Source: Marinosulfonomonas sp.
GTDB taxonomy: Bacteria > Pseudomonadota > Alphaproteobacteria > Rhodobacterales > Rhodobacteraceae
Direction: 5' to 3'
Assembly: GCA_022712735.1 (NCBI GenBank)
Contig: JAFLKA010000220.1
Span: 1-21,583 of the forward strand
Length of the DNA: 21,583 bases
Under the pieces are notes generated by a model that saw nothing but the letters and a program-made list of their open reading frames with translations, was not told the DNA's origin and searched no databases. The translations under genes were made by a program, and so were the position numbers. This document shows, one piece after another, positions 15,049-21,583 of the stretch (position 1 is the first letter of the stretch; every line of letters begins with the position of its first letter).

Positions 15049-17765
15049 CAGCACCTGGCATCCAGATCAGGGGTGTGGCACATCGCTATGGCCCCACCGA
15101 AGCGTTGCAGCCAACAACGCTGGACATTCCGGCCGGGTGCATTGTCGGGCTGATCGGGCCAGACGGCGTAGGTAAATCCACCTTGCTTAGTCTGATCGCA
15201 GGGGTGCGGCGCATACAGAGCGGTGCAGTGACGGTACTTGGCGGCGAGATCGCCGACCCGGAGCACCGCTCGGCTTTGCGAAGGCGCATCGCCTATATGC
15301 CTCAGGGGTTGGGGCGGAACCTCTATCCCACGTTATCGGCTTTCGAGAATGTTGATTTCTTCGGCAGGCTCTATGGCCTGAATGGCCCTGATTGTGCTGC
15401 GCGCATCAAGACTCTGTTTTACGCTACCGGGCTTGGCCCTTTCGCGGACCGTCCGGCGGGCAAGCTTTCGGGGGGGATGAAGCAGAAACTGGCGCTGTGT
15501 TGCGCTCTGATCCATGACCCCGACCTTCTGATCCTGGATGAGCCAACAACCGGCATTGACCCGCTGTCGCGGCGACAGTTCTGGGATCTGATCGAACGCA
15601 TCCGGGCGCGGAACACCGGCATGAGTGTTATCGTTGCAACCGCCAACATGTCCGAGGCCGAAGGGTTTAATCATCTGATCGCAATGAATGCTGGTCAGGT
15701 TCTGGCACAGGGCACACCTGCGAATTTGGTGGCGGGGGCGGACACGTTGGAAGCCGCTTTTATCGCCCTTTTACCCGAGGTGCAGCGTCGCGGGCATCAC
15801 GCGGTCGCCATTCCGCCGCGTGTGATGGTTGATGGCCCGCCTGCGATCGAGGCCGAAGGTTTGACCAAGCGGTTTGGCGATTTCACCGTCGTAGACAACG
15901 TGAGTTTCCGGATTGCGCAGGGCGAGATATTCGGATTTCTCGGCTCGAATGGTTGCGGCAAAACCACCACTATGAAAATGCTAACCGGCCTGCTGACTGC
16001 GACCAGCGGCTCGGCCCGCCTGTTCGGCGCGCCGATGGGGGGCAATAGCATGGCGGCGCGAAGGCGCGTCGGCTATATGTCGCAATCCTTCTCGCTTTAT
16101 GGCGAACTGACGGTACGCGGCAATTTGGAGTTGCACGCAGCCCTGTTCCACCTGCCACGAGCGCGGCGCGCGGCCCGGATTGACGAACTGCTGGACCAGT
16201 TCGGTCTGCACGCAGTCGCCGATACCCTGCCCGGATCGCTGTCGCTCGGTCTTCGCCAGCGGCTTCAGCTTGCCACAGCAGTTCTGCATGAGCCCGAAAT
16301 ACTAATTCTGGACGAGCCAACATCGGGCGTTGATCCGGTCGCACGGGATGCCTTCTGGGAGATGCTGGTCGAACTGTCGCGCCACGACGGTGTGACGATC
16401 TTCATCTCCACCCACTTCATGAACGAAGCCGAACGCTGCGACAGGATCTCCCTGATGCACGCGGGCAAGGTGCTGGCCGAGGGTGCGCCCCACGACCTTT
16501 GCATCGCGAGGGGCGAAGATACGCTGGAAGACGCCTTTATCGGTTACATGACCGACGCTGGGGCGGATGAGGACGGGGCCAGCCAAAAGGCCGCCCTGTC
16601 CCTGCCCATGCCCATGGCCGGGCAAACCGTCGCGCTTGGCACGGTGGCGCGGATCTGGGCCATTGCACGGCGCGAGGCACTGGAACTTGGGCGTGATCCG
16701 ATCCGCCTGGGGTTTGCGATTTTTGGTCCGCTGGTTCTGATGCTTGCAATGGGTTTTGGCATTACCTTTGACGTCGAAAACTTACCGTACGCCGTGCTGG
16801 ATCAGGACCAGTCCCGCGAAAGCCGGATGCTGGATGATGCCTTTGCCAGTTCGCGCTATTTTATACAGAAACCGCCGATCAGCGACCTGAGCGACTTGAA
16901 TCAACGCATGCTGGAAGGCCAGATCACGACCGCGCTAGTGATACCGCCAAATTTCGGGCGTGATCTTCTGGCCGGGCGCGGGGCCGAGCTTGGCGTCTGG
17001 CTTGACGGGTCGAACACGATCCGCGCTGAAACCGCGCGCGGCTTTGTCCAGGGCGTGGTGCAGAATCAACTGCGCGACCTGATGCTGCGGGAAACTGGTG
17101 TTGCGCCCGACATGACCCTCGCCCGTATTGTTGAGCCGCGGTTTCGCTACAATCAGGCGTTCCGATCGCAATATGCAATACCGCCGGGCGTGCTGATGAT
17201 GCTGCTGATCCTGATTCCAGCGATGCTGACAGCCCTTGGAGTGGTGCGCGAAAAAGAGATGGGCTCGATCGTTAACCTCTATGCTGCCCCCACGAGCAGC
17301 TTTGAATTTCTGCTGGGCAAGCAACTGCCTTACGTCGGTGTCGCCATGGCAAGTTTTGCCAGCCTCGTTGTAATGATGATGGCGGTCTTTGGCGTGCCTG
17401 CGCCCAGCAGCCCTTTGGCGCTGACCCTTGGTGCACTAGCCTATGTGCTGGCGGCCACCAGTTTCGGCTTGCTGGTGTCGTGCTTCGTGCAAACACAGAT
17501 TGCCGCGATCTTTGCCACAGCGATCCTTCTGGTGGTACCGGTGATCAACTTCTCCGGCATGCTCTATCCGGTTTCGACATTGGGGGCGGGTACATCCCTG
17601 ATCGGTCAGGGTTTTCCGGCGGTCTATTTTCAACGCATCAGCACCGGCGTGTTTAACAAGGGGCTAGACCTTGCAGCACTCTGGCCCAACCATCTGGTGC
17701 TGGGATTATTTTTCATGGGGTTTCTTGGTCTTGCCACCCTGCTGCTGCGCCAACAGGAGGCTTAG
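15045..17765 (+). CDS. rbbA: double-ATPase/permease ABC fusion protein (RbbA/YhiH-like)
   Basis: This 906-aa protein fuses two ABC ATPase domains to an ABC-2 membrane domain. Domain 1 has Walker A GPDGVGKST (38-46), signature LSGGMKQ and Walker B LLILDEPT. Domain 2 has Walker A GSNGCGKTT (300-308), a variant signature LSLGLRQ and Walker B ILILDEPT. The C-terminal third (from about 550) has an early membrane helix, a periplasmic region and a terminal helix cluster. Length (E. coli RbbA 911 aa) and order match RbbA. RbbA was described as a ribosome-associated ATPase, but its gene context is that of an exporter. The start is a GTG overlapping the HlyD stop by 4 nt, with no strong ribosome binding site, so translation is likely coupled. 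The gene symbol is by resemblance. Confidence 0.9.
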   Translation: MTAPGIQIRGVAHRYGPTEALQPTTLDIPAGCIVGLIGPDGVGKSTLLSLIAGVRRIQSGAVTVLGGEIADPEHRSALRRRIAYMPQGLGRNLYPTLSAFENVDFFGRLYGLNGPDCAARIKTLFYATGLGPFADRPAGKLSGGMKQKLALCCALIHDPDLLILDEPTTGIDPLSRRQFWDLIERIRARNTGMSVIVATANMSEAEGFNHLIAMNAGQVLAQGTPANLVAGADTLEAAFIALLPEVQRRGHHAVAIPPRVMVDGPPAIEAEGLTKRFGDFTVVDNVSFRIAQGEIFGFLGSNGCGKTTTMKMLTGLLTATSGSARLFGAPMGGNSMAARRRVGYMSQSFSLYGELTVRGNLELHAALFHLPRARRAARIDELLDQFGLHAVADTLPGSLSLGLRQRLQLATAVLHEPEILILDEPTSGVDPVARDAFWEMLVELSRHDGVTIFISTHFMNEAERCDRISLMHAGKVLAEGAPHDLCIARGEDTLEDAFIGYMTDAGADEDGASQKAALSLPMPMAGQTVALGTVARIWAIARREALELGRDPIRLGFAIFGPLVLMLAMGFGITFDVENLPYAVLDQDQSRESRMLDDAFASSRYFIQKPPISDLSDLNQRMLEGQITTALVIPPNFGRDLLAGRGAELGVWLDGSNTIRAETARGFVQGVVQNQLRDLMLRETGVAPDMTLARIVEPRFRYNQAFRSQYAIPPGVLMMLLILIPAMLTALGVVREKEMGSIVNLYAAPTSSFEFLLGKQLPYVGVAMASFASLVVMMMAVFGVPAPSSPLALTLGALAYVLAATSFGLLVSCFVQTQIAAIFATAILLVVPVINFSGMLYPVSTLGAGTSLIGQGFPAVYFQRISTGVFNKGLDLAALWPNHLVLGLFFMGFLGLATLLLRQQEA

Positions 17766-18890
17766 ATGGTGCGTGCGCTGTCCAATATCTTTCGGTTGGG
17801 GGTCAAGGAACTTTACAGCCTTTTACGTGATCCGGTGCTTATGGGGCTGATCCTCTATGCCTTCAGTGCGGCGATTTATGTCGTTGCAAAGGGTGTGAAG
17901 ACCGAGCTGAGCAATGCAGCCATCGCGGTGGTAGATGAAGATCACTCGGCCCTGTCGGCGCGCATTTCCGGTGCCTTGATGCAACCTTATTTCAAGCCAC
18001 CCGTCATGATTACGCTTGATCAGGTCGATGCCCTGATGGATGCTGGCCGTTATAGTTTCGTTCTCGACATCCCGCCCCGCCTGGAGGCCGATCTTCTGGC
18101 CGGGCGAGCCCCGGTAATCCAGTTGAATGTCGATGCTACAGCGATGAGCATCGCAGGCAATGGCACACTTTATATTCAAAGCATCATTACCGCCGAAACC
18201 GCTGATTTCCTTGGTCGCGGTGCAAGTGCACCCGTAGCGCCGGTTAACCTGGTGATCCGGGCAAAATACAATCCCAATCTGGATTCAACCTGGTTCATGG
18301 CGGTCATGCAGATTATCAACAATGTCTCGATCCTGGCCATCATCCTCAGCGGTGCAGCGGTGATCCGCGAGCGCGAGCGCGGAACCATCGAGCATTTGCT
18401 GGTAATGCCGGTTTCGGTGGTCGAAATCATGCTGGCCAAGGTCTGGGCAAACGGCCTGGTAATCGTTGTGGCAACGGTGCTGTCTCTGCGACTAGTGGTT
18501 GGCGGTGCACTGGGGGTGCCGATCGCGGGGTCAGTGACGCTGTTCACCTTCGGGGCAGCGGTTTATCTTTTCGCGGTGACATCGATTGGCGTGATGCTTT
18601 CGACAGTGGCGCGCTCGATGCCGCAATTCGGACTAGCTGCGATCCCGGTCTTCATAGTGATGATCCTGTTATCTGGCTCGGTCACGCCGATCGAAAGTAT
18701 GCCGCCTGCTATTCAAACTGCGGTGCAGGTGTTGCCCTCCACCCATTTTATAAAATTCTCACAAGCGGTGCTGTATCGCGGTGCTGGGATCAGTATCGTC
18801 TGGCCCCATCTCGCCATCACCGCAACCATCGGTGCCGTGTGCTTTGCCTTTGCCTTCGCCCGGTTTCGCGCCGCATTGGCTGCGATATGA
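17766..18890 (+). CDS. ABC-2 type transporter permease (YhhJ-like)
   Basis: This 374-aa inner-membrane permease has an N-terminal helix (PVLMGLILYAFSAAIYVVA, about 25-43), a periplasmic domain of roughly 140 residues, then five or so helices after WFMAVMQIINNVSILAIIL. The conserved ERERGTIEHLLVMPV stretch is typical of ABC-2 permeases. Length equals E. coli YhhJ (375 aa), completing the yhiI-rbbA-yhhJ set. The ATG directly follows the previous TAG and has a strong AGGAGG site. It pairs with the membrane part of the fusion protein to form the export channel. It is the last gene of the efflux run; I see no clear terminator hairpin after it. Confidence 0.92.
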   Translation: MVRALSNIFRLGVKELYSLLRDPVLMGLILYAFSAAIYVVAKGVKTELSNAAIAVVDEDHSALSARISGALMQPYFKPPVMITLDQVDALMDAGRYSFVLDIPPRLEADLLAGRAPVIQLNVDATAMSIAGNGTLYIQSIITAETADFLGRGASAPVAPVNLVIRAKYNPNLDSTWFMAVMQIINNVSILAIILSGAAVIRERERGTIEHLLVMPVSVVEIMLAKVWANGLVIVVATVLSLRLVVGGALGVPIAGSVTLFTFGAAVYLFAVTSIGVMLSTVARSMPQFGLAAIPVFIVMILLSGSVTPIESMPPAIQTAVQVLPSTHFIKFSQAVLYRGAGISIVWPHLAITATIGAVCFAFAFARFRAALAAI

Positions 18891-19282
18891 GTGACCGTTG
18901 AATCCCACCTAACAGTTGAGATTTATGCATGATAGGGTATCGTCGGTGCTGATAATGATGAAACAACCCCAGTATACAACATCAGCGACAATCTGGGGGC
19001 GACCATCCCATCAGAAATCTCAGACGTCATTGGATAGCCTAACCTCAAATATCATTTGTGAACGACCGCGTTGCGTAACCCGCTCTAGCCTCTCCGCACT
19101 TTCGGCCTATGCTCCCTCCCCGCCCAAATAGCCACTCGTGAGATGTTGGTGCCTTGCCACGAATTCCCTTCTATCTGTCTCCGAATAGATCAAAACCCGT
19201 AGCTTTGGTGAGCCAATGGCAATTTGCCGACTAATATGGCAACCCAGCTGACCTCTTTTACGTCTTAACAAGAGAAGAGCTA

Positions 19283-19298
19283 AGGACCTGTTGGTCCT
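19283..19298. repeat. hairpin AGGACC-tgtt-GGTCCT
   Basis: Perfect 6-bp arms around a 4-nt loop lie about 210 nt before the ArdC start. No U-run follows, only CGCGCCC, so it is not a typical terminator. It may be an operator or part of a structured leader. Confidence 0.4.
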
Positions 19299-19414
19299 CG
19301 CGCCCGCAACAGAAATAGACGGGGCCGTGTCCTCGTGCGTTGCGCTGCGGGCCGCACCAAACCCCCATCGATTTCTATTGCAGTTGCTACCCCCGACGCT
19401 TCGCCAGCGGGTCA

Positions 19415-19455
19415 GGTTTTAGAGACGACGCCCATAAAGGGCTTTGCTCAAAACC
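19415..19455 (+). promoter_or_regulatory. nested inverted repeat in the ArdC leader
   Basis: GGTTTT (19415-19420) pairs with AAAACC (19450-19455). Inside, GCCC (19430-19433) pairs with GGGC (19439-19442) around ATAAA. The structure ends 55 nt before the ArdC ATG. It could be a folded 5' leader or a protein-binding dyad; the unpaired sides (9 and 7 nt) make the fold moderate. Confidence 0.35.
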
Positions 19456-19509
19456 AGAACCAAAAGGGCAATAGACCCCAATGGTTCCACCACTTTGGAG
19501 ACGCCACAA

Positions 19510-20418
19510 ATGGCCAAGAAGTTTGATGTTCGGATCGACGTAACCGCAAGAATGATTGCTGCAATTGAAGCCGGAGCCCCACCTTGGCGCAAGCCTTGGA
19601 CAGGGTCAGCAGTTGGCGGAGCCTTTCCGCAGCGATCCACAGGAGAGCAATACCGAGGCATCAATGTGCTGTTGCTTTGGTTGGCCGCCGAGGAAAACGG
19701 CTATTGTTCCGCTCATTGGTTCACTTACCGCCAAGCGGCAGAGATGGGCGCGCAGGTGCGCAAGGGTGAGAAATCATCATCCGTTGTTAAATACGGCACC
19801 ATTGAACGCGAGATTGATCAGGGCGAAGACAGGAAAATCCCCTACACAAAAGCTTATCGCGTGTTCAACGCCGACCAGATCGAAGGCTTGCCCGAAGAGT
19901 TTTACCGCCAGCCAGAGCCGCCCCGCGATCTAGGCACCCAAGCTGATCCCGCACTTGACGATTTCTTTGCGGCATTCGGTGTTCCCATCGATACCATCGA
20001 CAAGCCGCAAGCTTATTACAACCCGAACAGCGACCGCATCCACATGCCGCCAATCGCGACCTTCTATGAGGCGGTAGAATATTACGGCACCCTCGCCCAT
20101 GAATGCGCCCACGCTACAGGCCACAAGAGCCGCCTTGATCGGTTTGAGAAGTTCCAAGACCGAAAAGCCTACGCCTTTGAAGAGCTGGTTGCAGAAATTG
20201 CCTCTTGCATGCTGGCGGTCGAAATAGGCTTTAAGCCCGACTTTGGCCAATCCGCCGCTTATGTCGAAAACTGGCTCAAAGCCCTGAACGACGACAAGGG
20301 CTTTATCTTCAAAGCAGCCAGCGAGGCCCAGAAGGCAGTGGATTGCATCAAATCAAACGTTTCCGAAACAACAGCAGAGGTGGCCGCGCAAGCGGTCCCC
20401 CCCTGCCCCATTGGCTGA
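19510..20418 (+). CDS. ArdC-like antirestriction protein (ssDNA-binding plus zincin metallopeptidase)
   Basis: From the ATG at 19510 this is a 302-aa protein of usual ArdC length. The N-terminal ArdC domain (DUF1738) starts MAKKFDVRIDVTARMIAAIE and carries PPWRKPW and YRGINVLLLW, features of the ssDNA-binding fold. The C-terminal zincin domain has HECAH (His197-His201) with a downstream EELVAE supplying the likely third zinc ligand. ArdC proteins are carried by conjugative plasmids and integrative elements; they bind incoming single-stranded DNA and counter host restriction. GGAG lies 9 nt upstream. The in-frame ATG at 19444 would add 22 unlike residues. It is followed after 44 nt by two unknown genes on the same strand, probably one operon. 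Confidence 0.9.
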   Translation: MAKKFDVRIDVTARMIAAIEAGAPPWRKPWTGSAVGGAFPQRSTGEQYRGINVLLLWLAAEENGYCSAHWFTYRQAAEMGAQVRKGEKSSSVVKYGTIEREIDQGEDRKIPYTKAYRVFNADQIEGLPEEFYRQPEPPRDLGTQADPALDDFFAAFGVPIDTIDKPQAYYNPNSDRIHMPPIATFYEAVEYYGTLAHECAHATGHKSRLDRFEKFQDRKAYAFEELVAEIASCMLAVEIGFKPDFGQSAAYVENWLKALNDDKGFIFKAASEAQKAVDCIKSNVSETTAEVAAQAVPPCPIG

Positions 20419-20462
20419 CAGGGCATGTAAATACCCGAGAAGCTACCCAAGGAGAGATTCCC

Positions 20463-20843
20463 ATGAAACCCACCGTTCACCTGATCAAAGACCTGCATCT
20501 GACAGCGACCGACAAGCGCAACATCTTGGCCACCATCGCCTATCTTGAGGAGAATTTTGCACCCTTTGTTGAGGCCAGCCCGCAGACTGTGCCGAACTAT
20601 GGCGGGATTGCATGGGTGCGCAAAGGCTCAGGAAAATCCTATGCCATCACCCCGCGTCCAAGTGAGGCCGGAACCTATTCCATTGTGATCCGAGAATCCT
20701 ACAAGAACGACTATGGCGTCATGCAGAGCCGCCCGATGACTGTCACGGTTCGGATCAAGAACCGCGCCGCGTTGCATCTACCCAACTATGCCCAGCCAGA
20801 CAGCAGTTCGAACCTGTTTACAGAGGGGGAGTTGAGCCAATGA
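20463..20843 (+). CDS. hypothetical 126-aa protein of the ArdC cassette
   Basis: I do not recognise this family. The ATG at 20463 has a strong AAGGAG site 8-9 nt upstream; the open frame continues further 5' (to 20343) but overlaps ArdC and reads unlike protein. The N-terminal part is helical and charged (LTATDKRNILATIAYLEENF). The middle has GGIAWVRKGSGKSYAITPRP, then a probable beta-rich segment (TYSIVIRESYKNDYGVMQSRPMTVTVRI cut here into strands by eye). GSGK occurs but without the rest of a P-loop domain, so I do not call an NTPase. It overlaps the next gene by 4 nt (ATGA), indicating coupled expression. There is no signal peptide or membrane segment. Context suggests an anti-defence or transfer accessory protein, unproven. 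Confidence 0.75.
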   Translation: MKPTVHLIKDLHLTATDKRNILATIAYLEENFAPFVEASPQTVPNYGGIAWVRKGSGKSYAITPRPSEAGTYSIVIRESYKNDYGVMQSRPMTVTVRIKNRAALHLPNYAQPDSSSNLFTEGELSQ

Positions 20844-21484
20844 CCCTGCATTTGATTTGCAGCCATTGCGGCAGTGATAACGTCCGTGCCGATGCCTATG
20901 CCTCTTGGAGTAGCGAAGAAGGCGATTGGGTTTTGCATTCCGTCTATGACGCCCGTTTTTGCGAAAACTGCGAACGAGAGGTCAGCTTGCTTGAGATTGA
21001 TGAGGAAACCGAGATGGAAATCGGCTTCTATGGCATGATCAAGGATGGAGATGGCGCGCGGCGGGTTGAGGGTCACGAGACACCGGATTTCTTCGACGTG
21101 ATGGTCAGAACCACAGCCCTTGAAAGTGGCGATATTCTTACCCTGTTTGAGTTTGACGATCTAAGTCGCAAAGATGCCAATGCGTCCCTTGCAGGCATGT
21201 CCGCCATCTTCCCGAAAGCCCCGATTGATTGGCATCTGGGCAAGAAGCCAGACTTAGCTCCGAAAATAGGCTGGAAGTATCGCAATGTAACCCGCGCACA
21301 ATGGGAAACCCACAAAGCCAATGCTCCTGATGTAGCAGGGCGGGATTGGGCGTATTTCCGGTTTTATGAGGGGGCGGTAAACACGGGATACGTTGAAGAC
21401 AAATATGCGCTTTGCCGGATCACAGGGGCCAAGCGACCAATCACGGTTGATGAGCACTACGAAATATTCGGCGCAACAGATTGA
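20840..21484 (+). CDS. hypothetical zinc-ribbon protein of the ArdC cassette
   Basis: This 214-aa protein has an N-terminal zinc ribbon with paired CxxC motifs: CSHC (Cys7, Cys10) and CENC (Cys41, Cys44). A mixed acidic and aromatic domain without recognised motifs follows (for example APKIGWKYRNVTRAQWETHK and DWAYFRFYEGAVNTGYVEDKY, shown only as short pieces). No membrane segment or signal peptide is seen. The ATG overlaps the previous stop by 4 nt. Zinc ribbons often contact nucleic acid or protein partners; no enzymatic role can be read. A hairpin lies 57 nt after its stop, at the window end. Confidence 0.78.
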   Translation: MTLHLICSHCGSDNVRADAYASWSSEEGDWVLHSVYDARFCENCEREVSLLEIDEETEMEIGFYGMIKDGDGARRVEGHETPDFFDVMVRTTALESGDILTLFEFDDLSRKDANASLAGMSAIFPKAPIDWHLGKKPDLAPKIGWKYRNVTRAQWETHKANAPDVAGRDWAYFRFYEGAVNTGYVEDKYALCRITGAKRPITVDEHYEIFGATD

Positions 21485-21540
21485 GTGGGATGCGCCGCCG
21501 ATAAGCTACTTGCATGGCTTATTCGGTGTTGGGTAAATTT

Positions 21541-21582
21541 GTCCGGTGACGTCAGGGAGAGGCCCCCCTGTCCTCACCGGAC
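21541..21582 (+). terminator. two-tier hairpin at the window edge, candidate terminator
   Basis: GTCCGGTGA (21541-21549) pairs perfectly with TCACCGGAC (21574-21582). Inside, CAGGG (21553-21557) pairs with CCCTG (21566-21570) around an 8-nt loop, with 3-nt internal loops between the tiers. It lies 57 nt after the last gene's stop. Whether a U-run follows cannot be seen because the window ends one base later. It may be a terminator, a regulatory RNA fold, or a recombination/transfer-related dyad. Confidence 0.5.
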
Positions 21583-21583
21583 T

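Larger units (their letters stand above)
18891..19509. other. 619-nt gene-poor junction between efflux operon and ArdC cassette
   Basis: No convincing gene is present. Frames of up to 71 codons occur but begin with weak starts and translate to Ser/Thr/Pro-rich sequence. One short stretch (about 18934-19035) reads GIVGADNDETTPVYNISD and on to a stop, preceded by two stops, and could be a gene remnant. The 3' part holds small inverted repeats (AGGACC/GGTCCT at 19283-19298, GTGCG/CGCAC at 19335-19357, and the nested structure at 19415-19455) that may form the ArdC leader. No tRNA or attachment duplication was recognised. The change in gene content on either side suggests a recombination boundary. 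Confidence 0.5.

Noticed and set aside
18916..19131. 71-codon open frame after the ABC permease
   Set aside because: It has a TTG start without a ribosome binding site and a Ser/Thr-rich translation with no family resemblance.
20343..20462. N-terminal extension of the 126-aa protein
   Set aside because: It overlaps the ArdC 3' end. The strong AAGGAG site directly before 20463 fixes the start there.

Overview
The window reads as a chromosomal stretch of an alphaproteobacterium, most likely the Rhodobacteraceae (Roseobacter group). This rests on moderate-to-high GC by eye, the protein styles, and gene types common there; no single marker proves it. No rRNA, tRNA, CRISPR array or complete insertion sequence was found.

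Left part (1-5484). The first 13 codons of a probable rlmF (23S rRNA m6A methyltransferase) run off the left edge on the minus strand. About 400 nt of non-coding, repeat-like sequence follows. Then come minus-strand genes for an HdeD-type membrane protein and an AT-rich soluble GT2 glycosyltransferase. A two-gene minus-strand operon encodes a 385-aa amphipathic-helix protein and an exported Ala-rich coiled-coil protein, and ends at a strong hairpin terminator. Divergent from it is a cardiolipin synthase. The shared promoter region holds two DNA dyads.

Middle (5499-8867, minus strand). A compact operon runs patatin-like phospholipase, ABC1/UbiB-type kinase, Crp/Fnr regulator. The UbiB-Crp/Fnr junction is only 1 nt. 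With the adjacent cardiolipin synthase this forms a membrane-lipid/quinone neighbourhood. The regulator's recognition helix lacks the usual Glu.

Efflux block (8966-18890, plus strand). A TetR regulator with a palindromic operator-like site in front heads a run of overlapping genes: RND adaptor lipoprotein, RND pump, HlyD-type adaptor, double-ATPase/permease fusion (RbbA-like) and ABC-2 permease (YhhJ-like). The last three match the E. coli yhiI-rbbA-yhhJ layout. Two mechanistically different exporters may therefore share one TetR switch. No outer-membrane TolC-type gene is present. A possible 21-codon ORF with a good ribosome binding site bridges the two exporter modules.

Right part (18891-21583). 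About 620 nt without a convincing gene separates the efflux block from an accessory cassette. The cassette holds an ArdC-like antirestriction protein (ssDNA-binding plus HECAH zincin) and two unrecognised genes overlapping by 4 nt, the second with an N-terminal zinc ribbon. The window ends in a two-tier hairpin. This end looks like the edge of a plasmid-derived or integrated mobile region and is the best place to look for an undescribed anti-defence or transfer-related module.
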